A program made the position numbers and the translations under genes. Shown here in pieces: positions 24,701 to 35,804 of a stretch of 64,000 nt of DNA. The DNA lies in contig NC_134028.1 in NCBI RefSeq assembly GCF_964204645.1, positions 19,132,153-19,196,152 on the forward strand, given 5' to 3'. This stretch comes from Tubulanus polymorphus. Taxonomy: Eukaryota > Nemertea > Palaeonemertea > Tubulaniformes > Tubulanidae. Within the stretch, counting starts at the first letter, position 1, and the number at the start of each line of letters is the position of its first letter. Below the pieces are notes generated by a model. The model was given only the letters and a program-made list of their open reading frames with translations. It made no database searches and was not told the DNA's origin.

Positions 24701-27700
24701 TGCACCCCGAAAAGCCTAAAATTTACCGGATGACCTTGAGCGTCAACTCAACCGTCAACGGATTCGGACTCACATTAGTCCGGACACGTCAATTCTCGCT
24801 ATCTGATTCATATATGAGCGATTCAAAAAGCCGCCATTTTGTTTTCGCAAATCACGTAATCCCTCGGACTGATAGAAGTCCCGATCCGTCATTTCCCCTT
24901 TCTGTTTCATCTATCGCCGCCATTTTGTACCATCTTCCGTTTGGCAGATGAACTCAACATTACCTAAATCGCTTCAAAGACGTTGACGCAGTTGATACCA
25001 CATCATGTTCGAATCCCGACAATGCAATAATTTTGTTACCTATAATTCCCTCTTTGTGATTGAAGTAAATTAATGTTCATTGAGCATACGTCGTTAAGTT
25101 TTCAACAACTTTAAAAAAAAATTCGTTGTTTATTTCTGAATGCAAATTCCTCACTGAACGAATTGATGCATAAAGAAAGATCAACCTAGTATTAACGAAA
25201 TTATAGATCAAAACGCGCAAGGAGAGCATGTGTGACAGACTAGTTCATGCAACTGCCACCAGGGGACTCTGAAAGAACCATATCTTCAGTTAAGCCATTT
25301 TGGTACATCGATACTTTTTACGTGGTAGCCCTTGTATGTAGCTGGATCCACATATCCAGCATATTGTTGACCCAGGTTGGGCTTCTTGGAAATAAGTCAT
25401 ATGTTATGGACTGTAGAATTATTTCAATGACGCTGCCAAGTGCGATATACATGTATGAACCAGTTAGGCAGAAACCTGTTATCGCTGCTATGCAGCTATA
25501 TTTATAAATTATTATTATTATTATCATTTATTCTGGTCCTGGGCCACTGCTGATACTAGATTTTAAGGACTTCTAAATCCATACTTGAAAAAAAAACAAT
25601 GATGGTCAACGAACCGTGGAAGTTTATGTAGCCGAATAAACTGAGCAGTCACTTGGTTATTAGAATCAAACACGCTTGGTCACCAGCAAATTGTCAATAA
25701 GTGTGAAGATTTGTAGACCGACCAGCAATAACAATAAACCTCTGGCCGAAGTTAAAATGTGTTAACGGATTACATCATTAACAAAGCTCAGCAGCTGAAG
25801 GACGGATAGACATACAGTCACATTCGATTGACTCAAAACAATGTATGATATTGCATATCTACCATGTCGAGAATTACCCGCTTACAATAAAAATCCTGGC
25901 TGTAAGAATATCCATATTTGATATGACTGTACGACCAAAACTATTGAAAAATATGAATAAAATGTCCATAAGCCTATACAAATCAAACATAAACCTGTTA
26001 GAAAAAGGGAATGTAACTAGGGGTCCAGGGACACCATGCTCACTTGGGAAGTGGTTTCGGATGCTCATCAATCTAAAAATTTCAATTTTCAACGCCCCAT
26101 CCAATGACCTTGAAAAATCCAATGACCTTGAAACTCACCACAATCATAGACCATGTCAGCAGCTACAATTTTGTAAATGATTGTGGTAACAAAATATGCC
26201 TAGTTACCAATATGATATGGAAATGGAAATACTAAGTTATTCTACTATTCAATGTCCCATATGTAGTGACCATATGTAAAACCCAATGACCTTGAATCTT
26301 ACTATAATCATAGAACATGTCATGAGCTACAACTTTGCAATTGATCATGGTAACAAAATATGCCTAGGTACCAATAAAATAAAGAAATATTAAGTTATTT
26401 TTCTATTCAACACCCCCTAGTGACCTTATTGAATAACAAATGTCCTTGAAACTCACCACAACAATAGACCATGTCATAAGCTACAACTTTCCAATTGATT
26501 GTGGTAACAAAATATGCATAGGTACGAATATAACATGGAAATACCAAGTTATTGCATTGTTAATGCCCCCTGGTGGCCATATGCAAAAACCAATGACATT
26601 GAAACTCACCACGATCATAGACCATGTCATGAGCTACAACTTCCCAATTGATTGTGGTAACAAAATATGCTTAAGTATCATTATAATGTGGAAAAACTTT
26701 TTTCCAACTACCAATGAGTACTGATGACACCAAGATGGCCGCCAATTGCATCATAATTGCTTGATCACATATACTTGTTTGGGTATAAAAGATCCTTTTC
26801 CAAAGAATACCCATCACAAATTGCAATGAAAAATGGAAAACTATTAGGAAGCTACAGGACTCAGAATTCAGGCCAAAATTGACATTTTTGGGCACTAAAA
26901 AGGTCATAGGATGGTCATCTTGAGTCTGATCGACCCAATTTTTCTTATGCTGAGGGGCCCTTGGGGGATTCAAATATAGGCCTATAAGAAAGATCAAGGT
27001 AATTGATCGAAGCGTCTTCAAAATTTCCCTCAAAAAGTTCAAAAATGTGGAAAAAAGTGCTGATTTTGGTGAACAACAATGGCTGCCGGGCAGCCATCTT
27101 GATTTTGACAGGGCCAGTTTTTTGGGCTGAAGATGTGTCTAGGGTAGATACATGTGTAACCCAAATATCAAGACACTGAAGGATCTTCAAAACTTCCCAA
27201 AATAACTGGATTCCGTCTAGGGACGGATGAAAAGTGAACGCAATAAATAGCCCACTGGGACTAAAGTCCTTAGTGGGCTAAAAACCAGTGAAATGATTAT
27301 GGAGAGATGGCAGCACTGTACGGTAACGGATTTGGTATTATGGATCAAACGCCAGAATTAAAAAAAATTTCAAATTTTTGGTTATTATTTCGATTTTCCC
27401 ACTGACACCCATGAGCAATCTACAAGATTTTGACGATTTGCAAAACAATTTTTGAAAGATTTTTTTTTGTTATGCACACAGGCATGGCCTTGGTTTTAAA
27501 TGACATTCGGATATAACAATGTTTCTTCGGTATACACTTATACCGTATTCCGGTTATAACATGTAAATTATCTCATCCCGACTGCTACGTTATATCCGAG
27601 GTAGACTATATATGATAGAACTCAAAGTAGCTTAGATATCAAATTCACACCTACATACATTCTTGGTCACTCTTTTGACATGATAAAATTCTTTTACCCG

Positions 27701-30700
27701 AGATTAATTCATCATATATCACTATAAGCGAATTCGAAATGCTCAGACGCTAAGTTATATTTCTGTCAGAATTGAAAATCACATTTACAAGCTGTTAGTA
27801 TTCGAATCTGAGAAGAGTTACATTTTATGAAAAAAAATTTGTCTGGAAAGTGGAAAAGGTAATAATCACGAGAATTACAAGAGGGTTTCTGCTGCTTCGC
27901 ATAATGAGTAACCTAAAGACTTGGGTAACACATTTTCTGAGACACCCTGTATATCTTCTGAGAAATAGCTGTTTTCCCAATAGAAATAGGTTTCTACTGT
28001 GCTAATTCAGAATCAGGGCCAAGTCTGTACAGGCAGCTTTTCAAAAGGGCAATTCTATCATCACCAAAATGGGTACACTGGGAGCAAACAAAGAGGTTTA
28101 TGACATCTTACAAATAATGTAACAAACCTTCAAATTAAAGACTAAGTCAGTTTCATCTCACTATTGGCCATTGGCCATAATATCCCCATAAGCCTACATA
28201 TACACATCTAATTAAACAGTTTTGTTCTAAGTGTGGTCAAATGTTGTTACTGAACAACGGTGTTTAGCGCAAAAATTAGTCATTATATTTTTGAAATAAT
28301 CAAATGTTCAAAACGGAACATGGCTCAAAAAGGCCATTCATTTGAAAGGATGAACCTACGGGCTTGGGCTTGAGGGTATCTACAGAGCATTTAATAATGA
28401 CCGGACCCTGACCAGTGAAAATGGTCCATAACTCTTGGTTGATGCTGAGGTTGATGCTTTTTGCGAATAGAAATTTGTTTGTGATCTCCTATTGTCCGCC
28501 CAAGTGGTTTGTCACTAATCAGTGATTTTTTGTGTAGAGCTACCCAACAATCCCCTATGTAATCTCAATAATACTTAGCTCCATATACCAATTTCACCGA
28601 AATTATGGGCCATTCTCTGAGGGTCTGGTTTTATATGAAACACTCTTGTACGCAGTTTTCAACACTTTGTTTTGTGCCACCTAGAGTGTCTACCAAAGCT
28701 CTTTATTGGCCAAAAAGTAACATGAATATCATAGATAAAAGGATATATCATGTGATATAACTAAGATTCTTGACTTTTCCATAAAACCAGTTTTCTTTCT
28801 TTCATTTTCCAGTAAATCTTTGAAGAGCAAAACAAGCATGTCAGATGAACTCTGAAATATGACGTTAAAAATATTTATAAATTGGTTATTGGCATTCAGT
28901 AAGTACATAGGTCGAACACTTATGGGTGAGGGGGATTCCCTATGTATTGTACTATGTAAAGCCTGATCATTCTGGATGTATTGGCCTCACTCCGTGCAGT
29001 TGTGCCACCGTGCGGGATTTACGCCAAGCAACAGAAACAAACATGGCCACCTTTTTAATTATCAATGTTAGAAATTGTATGAATTTCAATTATTCCAGCT
29101 GTTAGGGTTTCAAGGCACAATATAACTAGATGATGTGATATGGCGATGCTAATAAATGATAATGCCGCAGTGAAGCTAGTCACGAACCGTCCCAATTGAG
29201 TGTACAGTGGCCAATAACATATAAATTTGTGTAGTTACATAACTATTTGCAGTGAATTGCAGACGAAACATGAAGCCTTAATGGCGGTTTACAAAAACAT
29301 TAGGGCCTATAGCAATCACGATTGAAAGATAATAATGATATACAACTTAAGTTAAAATTATGGCCATTTCTAAAATTATATTACTAATATGTAGTCACTG
29401 CGGAACATTTGGTTCTGGAACAATAATGAGGGGTGGTAGGTAGTCATTCAATTCAAGTCATGATTTACCGCATTTGACTTCCGTGTTGTTGAAAATCTTG
29501 CGAGAATGGCACAACATTGAAACTGACAATAAATGCCAAATATCATACATATTTTTTTGTACATATTCATAATTGAATGTTCACGATCAGTATGTTTGGC
29601 CTTGATGGTTGCCTGGGATGCAATTTTTCACAAGAGAATTTCTGCCATCTTGTTTGCAGTGCGCATGCTCCCCATTCTGTTTGTAAACACAATCCACATG
29701 TTTACACTACACTTGCTGTATCAGCGTCCGCGGATATAAACCTACTAACAAAACAGCGTCAAATAGCCTACCGGAACCCGCCAACCTGGACACCTTTCCT
29801 ACGATTTTATATCTACATGATTAAATCAATCATGATTGATTAATATGATGCTGTTTTCACATTTTTTATTCGTGTATAGTGTTTCAACCTGTTTATCAGC
29901 ATACCAGGGGACCTCCAATGGTTAAGATGGATCTTCAATGGTTAAGATGGATCTTTGAGCATATGCAAAATTTTGAAATATTGATAATTTCCCATGTATT
30001 TCATTCATATGTATTTCAACTCATAAACTTTTGGAGGATTTAATTAAAGAAACATTCGTAAAGCCTGCAAATAATTGCACATGCGATCGGCCACCCCGCT
30101 CGTGCTTAAATGGAAAATTAGTATCTTGTACGATGATGAGTGATCAAAATGAAAGATGAAATCTAAATCATTTGATTCTTTCAAAGAAATGCGTTGGGTG
30201 GTTTGGAAATAAACTGAATTTTTTGTCACCTCATTTCACATGTTGCCTCTCCCTGGACGTATTAACTTCACTAACCATGATCGTTGTGATCTGTGTGCTG
30301 GCCACAAATGCACACTGATCACACTACACTACCCATTCACCACCCAACTACCCACAGCTTTGATCTTACCATCCTATCATCAAGTGTGTTTCTCCCTGGA
30401 TGTTTGTAATGGACACCAAATGAGCGTCACATCAAATCAATCAATCAAAGAAATAAGGGAACAATCATCCCTATGTCACGATCAAATCCTGTCCGACCTT
30501 TTTATTGAATTTAGATATTATTATCTAAAATAGGGATTTTTGTCCGACAGTGAAATTCAGGGCAATCTTGCATTTCTAGTGGTCAAAACAGCTTGTCTAT
30601 ACCATTGAAAATACATTGTATGCACAAATTGTGCATATGGTACCATATTCTACAAATGGCTCATAACGGTAGGCCTATTGGTAATACGCAACCCAATTCA

Positions 30701-33700
30701 GATTGGCTATGCTTTCATATTATCCTACCATCAGAGGTCCAGGGATCACCATTCATGTGTAGGAACTACCAGGTAATAATTCAAAAGTTGAATACAGTCA
30801 GCTTCACAGTAGTCGCCTTGCAGTAACTCGTAAAGATTCCCAAATATTTGACTTACCCGGTATTCATTGTACATCGTGTAAGTCAAATGAACTTGATTAC
30901 CGGGTATTTTAAACAAGTAGCCTATCGGCTTATTAAGCTCTGCTGTGTGAATTGAAGAAATAGAAGCTGCATACCTAGGGGTGCCAAATCCAAAATAGGG
31001 CTTTGTACTTTGTAGGTATTGGTCCAAAGAATATTCATCCCAAACTTGGAATTTATCTGATTAAAACTAGGACTATTAGCAATTCAAAGTAATAGAAGCT
31101 CCAACCCTAGGGGCGCCAATGGGGGAAAAATCTAAAAATGGCTCAGTAGCTTTGTAGATCTTGGTCCATAGAACATTCATACCAAATTTGGAATTGATCT
31201 GGTTAAAACTCTAAGAGTAGTAGTAATTTGAAGAAATAGGAGCCCAACCCTCAGGGCTACCCACTGGGGGACAAATCCAAAAATGGCTCTGTAATTTTGT
31301 AGGCCTTAGCCCATAGAACATTCATATCAAACTTGACATTGATCTGACTAAAACTGTAGGGCTAGTAGCAATTTGAAGAAATAGAATCTACACCCCAGAA
31401 GCGCCCCCTGGTGGACAAATTAAATAATGGCTCTGTAACTTTTTTAGGCCTTGGTCCATAGAACATTCATACCAAATATGGAATTGATCTGATTAAAAAT
31501 GTAGGATAAGTAGCAACTTAAACAAAAAGTTGACAGACGCACGCATGAATGAATGAATGAACAAACTAACCGATGGACGACGACGGCTCACCCCCCTAAC
31601 CCCTCGGTCACAGCGAAGCTAAAAATATAATATTATTTTGATAAATTTGTATGACTTATGCAAAGTTGTTTGTATTAAAATCTGTGATGTACATGTGTTA
31701 TTGAAACTCACAATCATAGGAAATATTATGGGTTCTAGAAACTTGCCATAACAAAACTCAGCTTCGAGAAACTTAGGGAGCATCTCAAAAAAATTTCTAT
31801 TGTTCTGTCAATTAGAATAACTGTCTAATTGGTTTTAACCCCCCCTTACCCCCCCTTTGATTAGACACATGCCAAAGTTGGAACTATTGATTTTCTAATG
31901 AGAGACCACAGACAAAGATAAGGCATCTCACGAGTGTACTTCGATCACAACTTTTAATTGAAAAATTAAATAGCAAAATTACAAGTGGAAAACCTATTAA
32001 ACTCTAATGGACTTTATAAACAAAGTCAAATATATCTAAAATACCAACAGCATCTAAAAGAGAGACAGTTAAATCAACTGCCTGTTATATATTTGAAACT
32101 GCAATTCAATTCAATGTTATCTTGCACCACAATAAATCGATAGTTCGGCAGTTGTGATGAATCGGCAGGAGGCCTTAACACCCCCCTCACCGCCTTCCGC
32201 GAGTTATTCTAATTGAAGTAACCATCGAAATTTTGAGATGCTCCCTTAAAACTGATCCTGCATCGAGGAAACAAATAATGCATATACAGCAGAATCCGCT
32301 AAATATTGGAAATTCCGGGAAATCTGGATTTAAAGTTATTTTGTTGTATACCGGTATTAATGAAGAAATGGCATGCAGATGTTATCTGGATTAGACCAAA
32401 AACCGATTCGGAAAAAGCGGGTTTGACTGTATGTGTTACATAGTTAGCAAAAAATATGGTGTTTTTGAAATTTTGGAAATTCGGAGATTGTTCATCTATG
32501 TAAACCACTTACTTCTACGATATGTAAACAATATTCAGGATAAATCAGAAGTAATCCAGACACAGGTTCTCCTTGTAATGAATTCAGTGCATTTTTGAAT
32601 AATCTATCATAATAACCTGAAATTGAATAAACTGACTTAGCCTATTTGAATTTGAATACAGGCCTAAAATAGCAGAATGAAGAAATTTTTGGAGTTGATA
32701 TAGTCATATCATTGATCACGCGATGTAGCCTACAGAGTACACGATCAAATAAGTTATATTGGCCCAGGCTGAAACATATCCAAGATTTACTGAAATAGAA
32801 CGCCTCACCTGAAATTTCATCTTTCTCTTGAACATCTTGCTGCAGTTTAGATAATATGACAGTCCGATGTACTAGGTTTTTCTACAATTTCAAATAAAGC
32901 AGTTCAAAATCAAGCTGCAATCCATATAGAAATCTGTATGGTCAGAGAATGACTGGCTATGAGCTACTGGGAATGACATGATTGTGAGTGTCATATGTCA
33001 CAAGTGAGTGTCATATGAAATAAAAGTTTTAATTCTAGATTGAAAAACGAAGTTTGTTAGTGTTTTGTGATGTCGCTGTGTGTGGAGCCAGTGGCCATTA
33101 TCTTTTTAAATGTATCAGTAGCAAGATGATTTTTCTCTGATTTATCGCACAATAACCACTAAGAACACAGACGTATTATCAATTACAAACCCCCCATCCC
33201 AAGTCCATCGCTGTGTGGGTGAAGTAATGAGATTTTTGCTAAATGTAACCGATTTATATTCCTGATAAATGCAAGAATAAACATTTTTGAAAGGGGGTTA
33301 CGACATTACACTACGACAGTTGTACGAAGAAGTGAGAAAATTGTTGTTATTGGAACGCAGTGGATATTTTACCGGATACGGCAGAGTGTTTATTTCCGCT
33401 ATATGATCGTACATCGTCGCTGATTGGCTCATTTACGCTGTGCATGTGCACACTGGTGCGCGACTTAGAAAATTCAAGGAAAGTGTGGAGAACATAGTTA
33501 GAAAAAATAGAGCGGATAGTGCGAGACTCGAACCTGGGCCAGTATATTACTAATTCTAGCGCAGCGTCATCCCACTAGACCACCAAGCTTGCTGAAAGCC
33601 AACAAAATGTTGTAACTAGATATAGCACCTAACCTTACCCTGACCCTATCCCTAGGGGTAAACCCTAAACCCAATAAAATGATTTTATTGTTACTTTTAT

Positions 33701-35177
33701 TAGTTTAAGTTAATATAATATATAGCAATGATGTTACGGTAAAATAGTGGAAGTAAACACTTTGCCGTATACGGTAAAATATCCACTGCACTATTGGAAT
33801 GGAATGGACATGATGGAATTGGAAGGACAAAAACACAGGGGCTTGGATTTTTTTCCGGGTTGTTAATAATCTCGCGAAAATGGCGCTAAATTCGTACTGC
33901 AAATAAATTCAAAATATCATGGAAACACCTAGTCAGTAACCTGTCTGTGGTTTAGTTTCACGGTCGGATATTTTCACAAACTACATATTGGTAGGCTTGG
34001 TGTAGCCCATCCGATTATAAAAAGCTTACCACCAATGATTAGGTAACTAACTAGGAAAGGTGTCGGGTCAAAACGTCCTCGCATACCCGGTCAAAATGTC
34101 CTCACTTTCGTCGGTCGAAACTTCCTCACTCACGCCAGAATATCTTTATCATACAATAAATTCCGTCAATGCATATAGTTACTACTACTGTTAAATCCAA
34201 GTTATAAGCTGAATATATGACCTTTAATATATATGGCGTATGAGGCATCGATCAATATTTACAAAAACAGAAAATGAAAGTATTTAAAACATAAGACAAA
34301 CGTTATTTACAACATACTAATTACATACTATCGGAGGAGGGATCTAAATACATCTAAAAAAAATTCAGATTTTTTAAAGCATCAAGGTTCCTAAAGGTGA
34401 CTATCGTGAGGTGCCGCCCTCTCTCCTCTACCGTTGATAGAGTGTGGAGAGAACATAAGCCCCTTATACAGATAAAGACGTTTTGACCGAGGACGTTTCG
34501 ACTGGAGGATGTTTAATTATTTGGCACAAGGACATTTTGACATGAGGACGTTATGACTGTGACTCCTAGGAAACACCTTGCGTTGATATTGTTTATATAT
34601 CCGCTATAAAGTTCCGATAAATAATTGGTCGTTAAGGATCCTTATCAAGTAGTTGCGACACCTCAGTAAGGCATCGCAAAGTTTAAAAGTAAGGCGTCGC
34701 GACTGCCTAATGATCCGTAACGACCAATGATGAATTGTTTATTGGAACTTTATAGCGGATAAATAAATAATATCACAAAGTATATCCGTGATATTTTAAA
34801 CTTATATCCACTTCAAATTTAGCGCCATTCTCGCGAGGTTATCAACAACCTGGAAATAAAATCACCCAAGCCCTTTGGCAATTTTTGCACAGGACGTTTT
34901 TTCTCGGATTTATTGCAGAATAACCACTCAAAACAGATACACTATCAAAAACCCCAGCAACTGTATCCCAAGCCCATCGGCGAGTGCCTGTGGCCTGGGC
35001 AAAAATTGCTTCTTTTTTACTTTGTCTTTATTTAGTTTAGTCTGCAAGTTACACAATTGAAAAAAATCAACCAACTTTATTTTGGGCACGTATTTTGTCT
35101 TCTACAATATCTAAAAGAGAAGTTCGGCTGTCGATAAATGTATCTTCTTCATCGTGAGCGAGCCTATCGAAGTCCAT
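21744..35177 (-). CDS. TEX47: TEX47-like protein with BLUF-like domain, seven exons, 238 residues
   Basis: TEX47 is a testis-expressed protein of unknown activity with a BLUF-like (ferredoxin-type) fold. Exons in gene order are 35076-35177, 32809-32881, 32513-32616, 28747-28851, 22815-22973, 21929-21992 and 21744-21853; the reading frame is continuous through all. The start MDFDRLAHDEEDTFIDSRTS is followed by SLLDIVEDKIRAQNK, then KNLVHRTVILSKL, YYDRLFKNALNSLQGEPVSG and GLLLIYPEYCLHIVE (the BLUF-like strand-helix core), SSSDMLVLLFKDL, RILVISHD, IPTRSYSGWNSRVLDIQ, LKLGNFLSKTPK, NTLDTLREKVPEFIPQQ and a C-terminus ending DFTMQGGM and TAG at 21744-21746. The 238 residues compare with about 250 in vertebrate TEX47. 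Five introns have GT-AG ends (the first with a weak GTTGGT donor). The fourth has ATATCC...AC ends, see the separate entry. Introns of 2.2, 3.7 and 5.8 kb are filled with mobile elements. The identification is by remembered motif order, so the name is likely and the exon structure is firmer than the name. The promoter was not recognised. Confidence -1.
22031..22177. mobile_element. Tc1/mariner-type MITE, 147 bp
   Basis: The termini CAGTGGAACCTCATTACG and CGTTATGATGCGGTTCCACTG are inverted repeats flanked by TA on both sides (22029-22030 and 22178-22179). It lies in intron 5 of the TEX47-like gene and has no coding capacity. Confidence -1.
23850..25515. repeat. Diverged 250-bp inverted arms around a 1.1-kb spacer
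   Basis: Left arm about 23850-24095 and right arm about 25230-25515 are inverted relatives sharing AACAGGTTTCTGCC, ACATATGACT, GGATATGTGGATC, AAGGGCTACCAC and GTTGCATGAACTA, with scattered mismatches and indels. The right arm ends at a short (ATT)n run. The arms could be decayed long TIRs. A short open stretch in the right arm (GYVDPATYKGYHVKS) has no assigned family. Confidence -1.
24417..24600 (+). repeat. Hairpin-headed repeat, inverted relative at 27720-27900
   Basis: It begins with the hairpin AGGGTTTCTGC-TGCTTTC-GCAGAAACCCT and continues with text repeated in inverted form at 27720-27900 (AAAATGTAACTC, CAATTCTGTCAGAAAT). A third related hairpin lies at 37555-37600. A terminal hairpin of this kind suggests another Helitron/Helentron-type end. 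Confidence -1.
26018..27279 (+). mobile_element. Helentron-like (pearl/HINE-type) element, copy H3
   Basis: Same layout as H2: GGGGTCCAGGGACACCATGC at the 5' end, four units of about 155 bp starting near 26091, 26249, 26406 and 26562, the shared AAGATGGCCGCC section, and a terminal hairpin at 27249-27279 (AGCCCACTGGGACT with AGTCCTTAGTGGGCT). The core CCCCCTGGTGGCC is kept only in the last unit; earlier units are mutated. It lies in the U12 intron of the TEX47-like gene, antisense to it. Confidence -1.
30735..31625 (+). mobile_element. Second tandem-repeat element family (pearl-like), with ATGA microsatellite
   Basis: The left end AGGTCCAGGGATCACCATTC resembles the 5' end of H1-H3. Units of about 130-147 bp start near 30953, 31084, 31231 and 31375 and share TTGGTCCATAGAACATTCAT and a CCCCTGGTGG core. 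A (GAAT)n run follows at about 31546-31562, then CGGTCACAGCGAAGCTAAAA at the right end. The order of tandem units, microsatellite and short 3' end matches H1-H3, but unit sequences differ, so it is a separate family. It lies in intron 3 of the TEX47-like gene. Confidence -1.
31401..31414 (-). promoter_or_regulatory. CTCF-like core motif inside a repeat unit
   Basis: GCGCCCCCTGGTGG is the exact reverse complement of the CTCF core CCACCAGGGGGCGC known from bilaterian animals. Near-identical cores lie in H1 (4419-4431), H2 (20526, 20683, 20836, 20991), H3 (26562) and an inverted fragment (46203-46217). Binding is not shown by sequence alone. Confidence -1.
33356..33791. mobile_element. 436-bp MITE carrying a tRNA-like segment
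   Basis: GCAGTGGATATTTTACCG at the left is inverted at the right end (GTAAAATATCCACTGC), with homology extending about 45 bp. TATTGGAA is repeated directly at 33348-33355 and 33792-33799, an 8-bp target duplication as for hAT elements. Inside, at about 33515-33595 on the minus strand, are GGTGGTCTAGTGGGATGACGC and GGTTCGAGTC, close to A and B boxes of a tRNA promoter. The T and anticodon stems do not pair properly, so it is a tRNA relic or SINE head, not a working tRNA gene. Confidence -1.
33930..34568. mobile_element. Two nested MITEs: 124-bp derivative of the 847-bp family hit by a 507-bp hAT-like MITE
   Basis: The outer element (33930-34053) keeps both ends of the 847-bp family (TAGTCAGTAACCTGTCTGTG and its partner) with the interior deleted. 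Its 9-bp target duplication GGAAACACC lies at 33921-33929 and, displaced, at 34569-34577. The displacement is explained by a second element at 34059-34565, whose own 8-bp duplication CTAGGAAA lies at 34051-34058 and 34566-34573, straddling the outer element's right end. The second element has several copies of a GGTCAAAACGTCCTC motif at the left and inverted copies at the right. All lies in intron 1 of the TEX47-like gene. Confidence -1.
34590..34790. mobile_element. Small foldback element
   Basis: GATATTGTTTATATATCCGC and the following CTATAAAGTTCC...AATTGGTCGTTA pair with an inverted copy ending AATATC near 34790. The loop is about 60 bp with two TAAGGC-TCGC half repeats. No target duplication was found. 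Flanking CTCGCGAGAATGGCGC text at 34805-34830 is an inverted relative of 33850-33890. Confidence -1.
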
Positions 35178-35804
35178 ATCGATGCAATAATGATGATGAT
35201 TGAGTAGGATTTGTTATTTTTGTTGCCATGAAATGCTCCATATGACCTTGGAGTTTTCAAACCGCGGTGTTGCGTGAGAAGTCCCGATTCATGAAGCGTC
35301 AATGTGAAGCGTCGGTTTAGGATTTACGACATTGCGATTTACGTTTAACCCATTTTAGCAATCAGGGGGAAGTTTGCTACTCCTCAGAAAAAAATATAGG
35401 AACCGAAACCATAGAACTCTTGAGTTCTATACCAGCAAAAGCCAAACGAAATGCGATCCTTTAGCCGGCAACGCGTGTAGACTGGTTGCCGGTCTTGACC
35501 TTCTGACTGCCGGCTAGAATTAAAAGAAAAACTAATTTATGAAAGGAAATTCGAATCATTTTGAATTTTATACTTTGGACTCATCCTGCCGTATTTTTTG
35601 CTATATGGGATCGCTGCCACTATATCGATTCCCTCCTAATTGGGATATTCTCGGAGCTACCCATAATTGAAACTTGTGCGCGCTCTATAGCGTTTCCCCG
35701 GATTTTTATAGTGGGTTGTCGTTGCATTTGGATTAATGGTATTATGATTATTGATGAATACTCCATCGCATCGCCTATTAAGAATTCTGTACTACTCACA
35801 GATC

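Larger units (their letters stand above)
23274..27949. mobile_element. Mariner-like terminal inverted repeat pair enclosing nested elements
   Basis: CAGGGTGTCTCAAAAATGTG at 23274 and its inverted partner ending at 27949 (CACATTTTCTGAGACACCCTG) are each bordered by TA. CAGGGTGTC is a common Tc1/mariner tip. The 4.7-kb span is too long for one such element and contains at least H3 and an inverted-arm element, so it is best read as an old mariner-like copy swollen by later insertions. All of it lies inside the U12 intron. No transposase frame was found. Confidence -1.
22974..28746 (-). other. Candidate U12-type (minor spliceosome) AT-AC intron in the TEX47-like gene
   Basis: Exon 4 ends ..ISHD and the next bases on the minus strand are ATATCCTTTT, the consensus 5' splice site of AT-AC U12 introns. 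The next exon opens IPTR, directly after an AC at 22974-22975. A branch site CCTTAAC lies at 22986-22992, putting its branch A 13 bases from the intron end. No GT occurs before an in-frame TGA downstream of exon 4, so a normal GT-AG reading does not work. The phase is 0 on both sides. Confidence -1.

Noticed and set aside
30746-31027. Tested as the missing exon of the TEX47-like gene
   Set aside because: The splice phases do not fit; the exon at 28747-28851 fits perfectly in phase and sequence.
32283-32432. Possible Tc1-type MITE (ends CAGCAGAATCCGCT and AGCGGGTTTGACTG)
   Set aside because: The ends match at only about 10 of 14 positions, so the evidence is too weak.
33605-33660. CCCTAA-like text resembling telomere repeats
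   Set aside because: The units are irregular (CTAACC, TACCCTG, ACCCTAT) and few; it is not a telomeric array.
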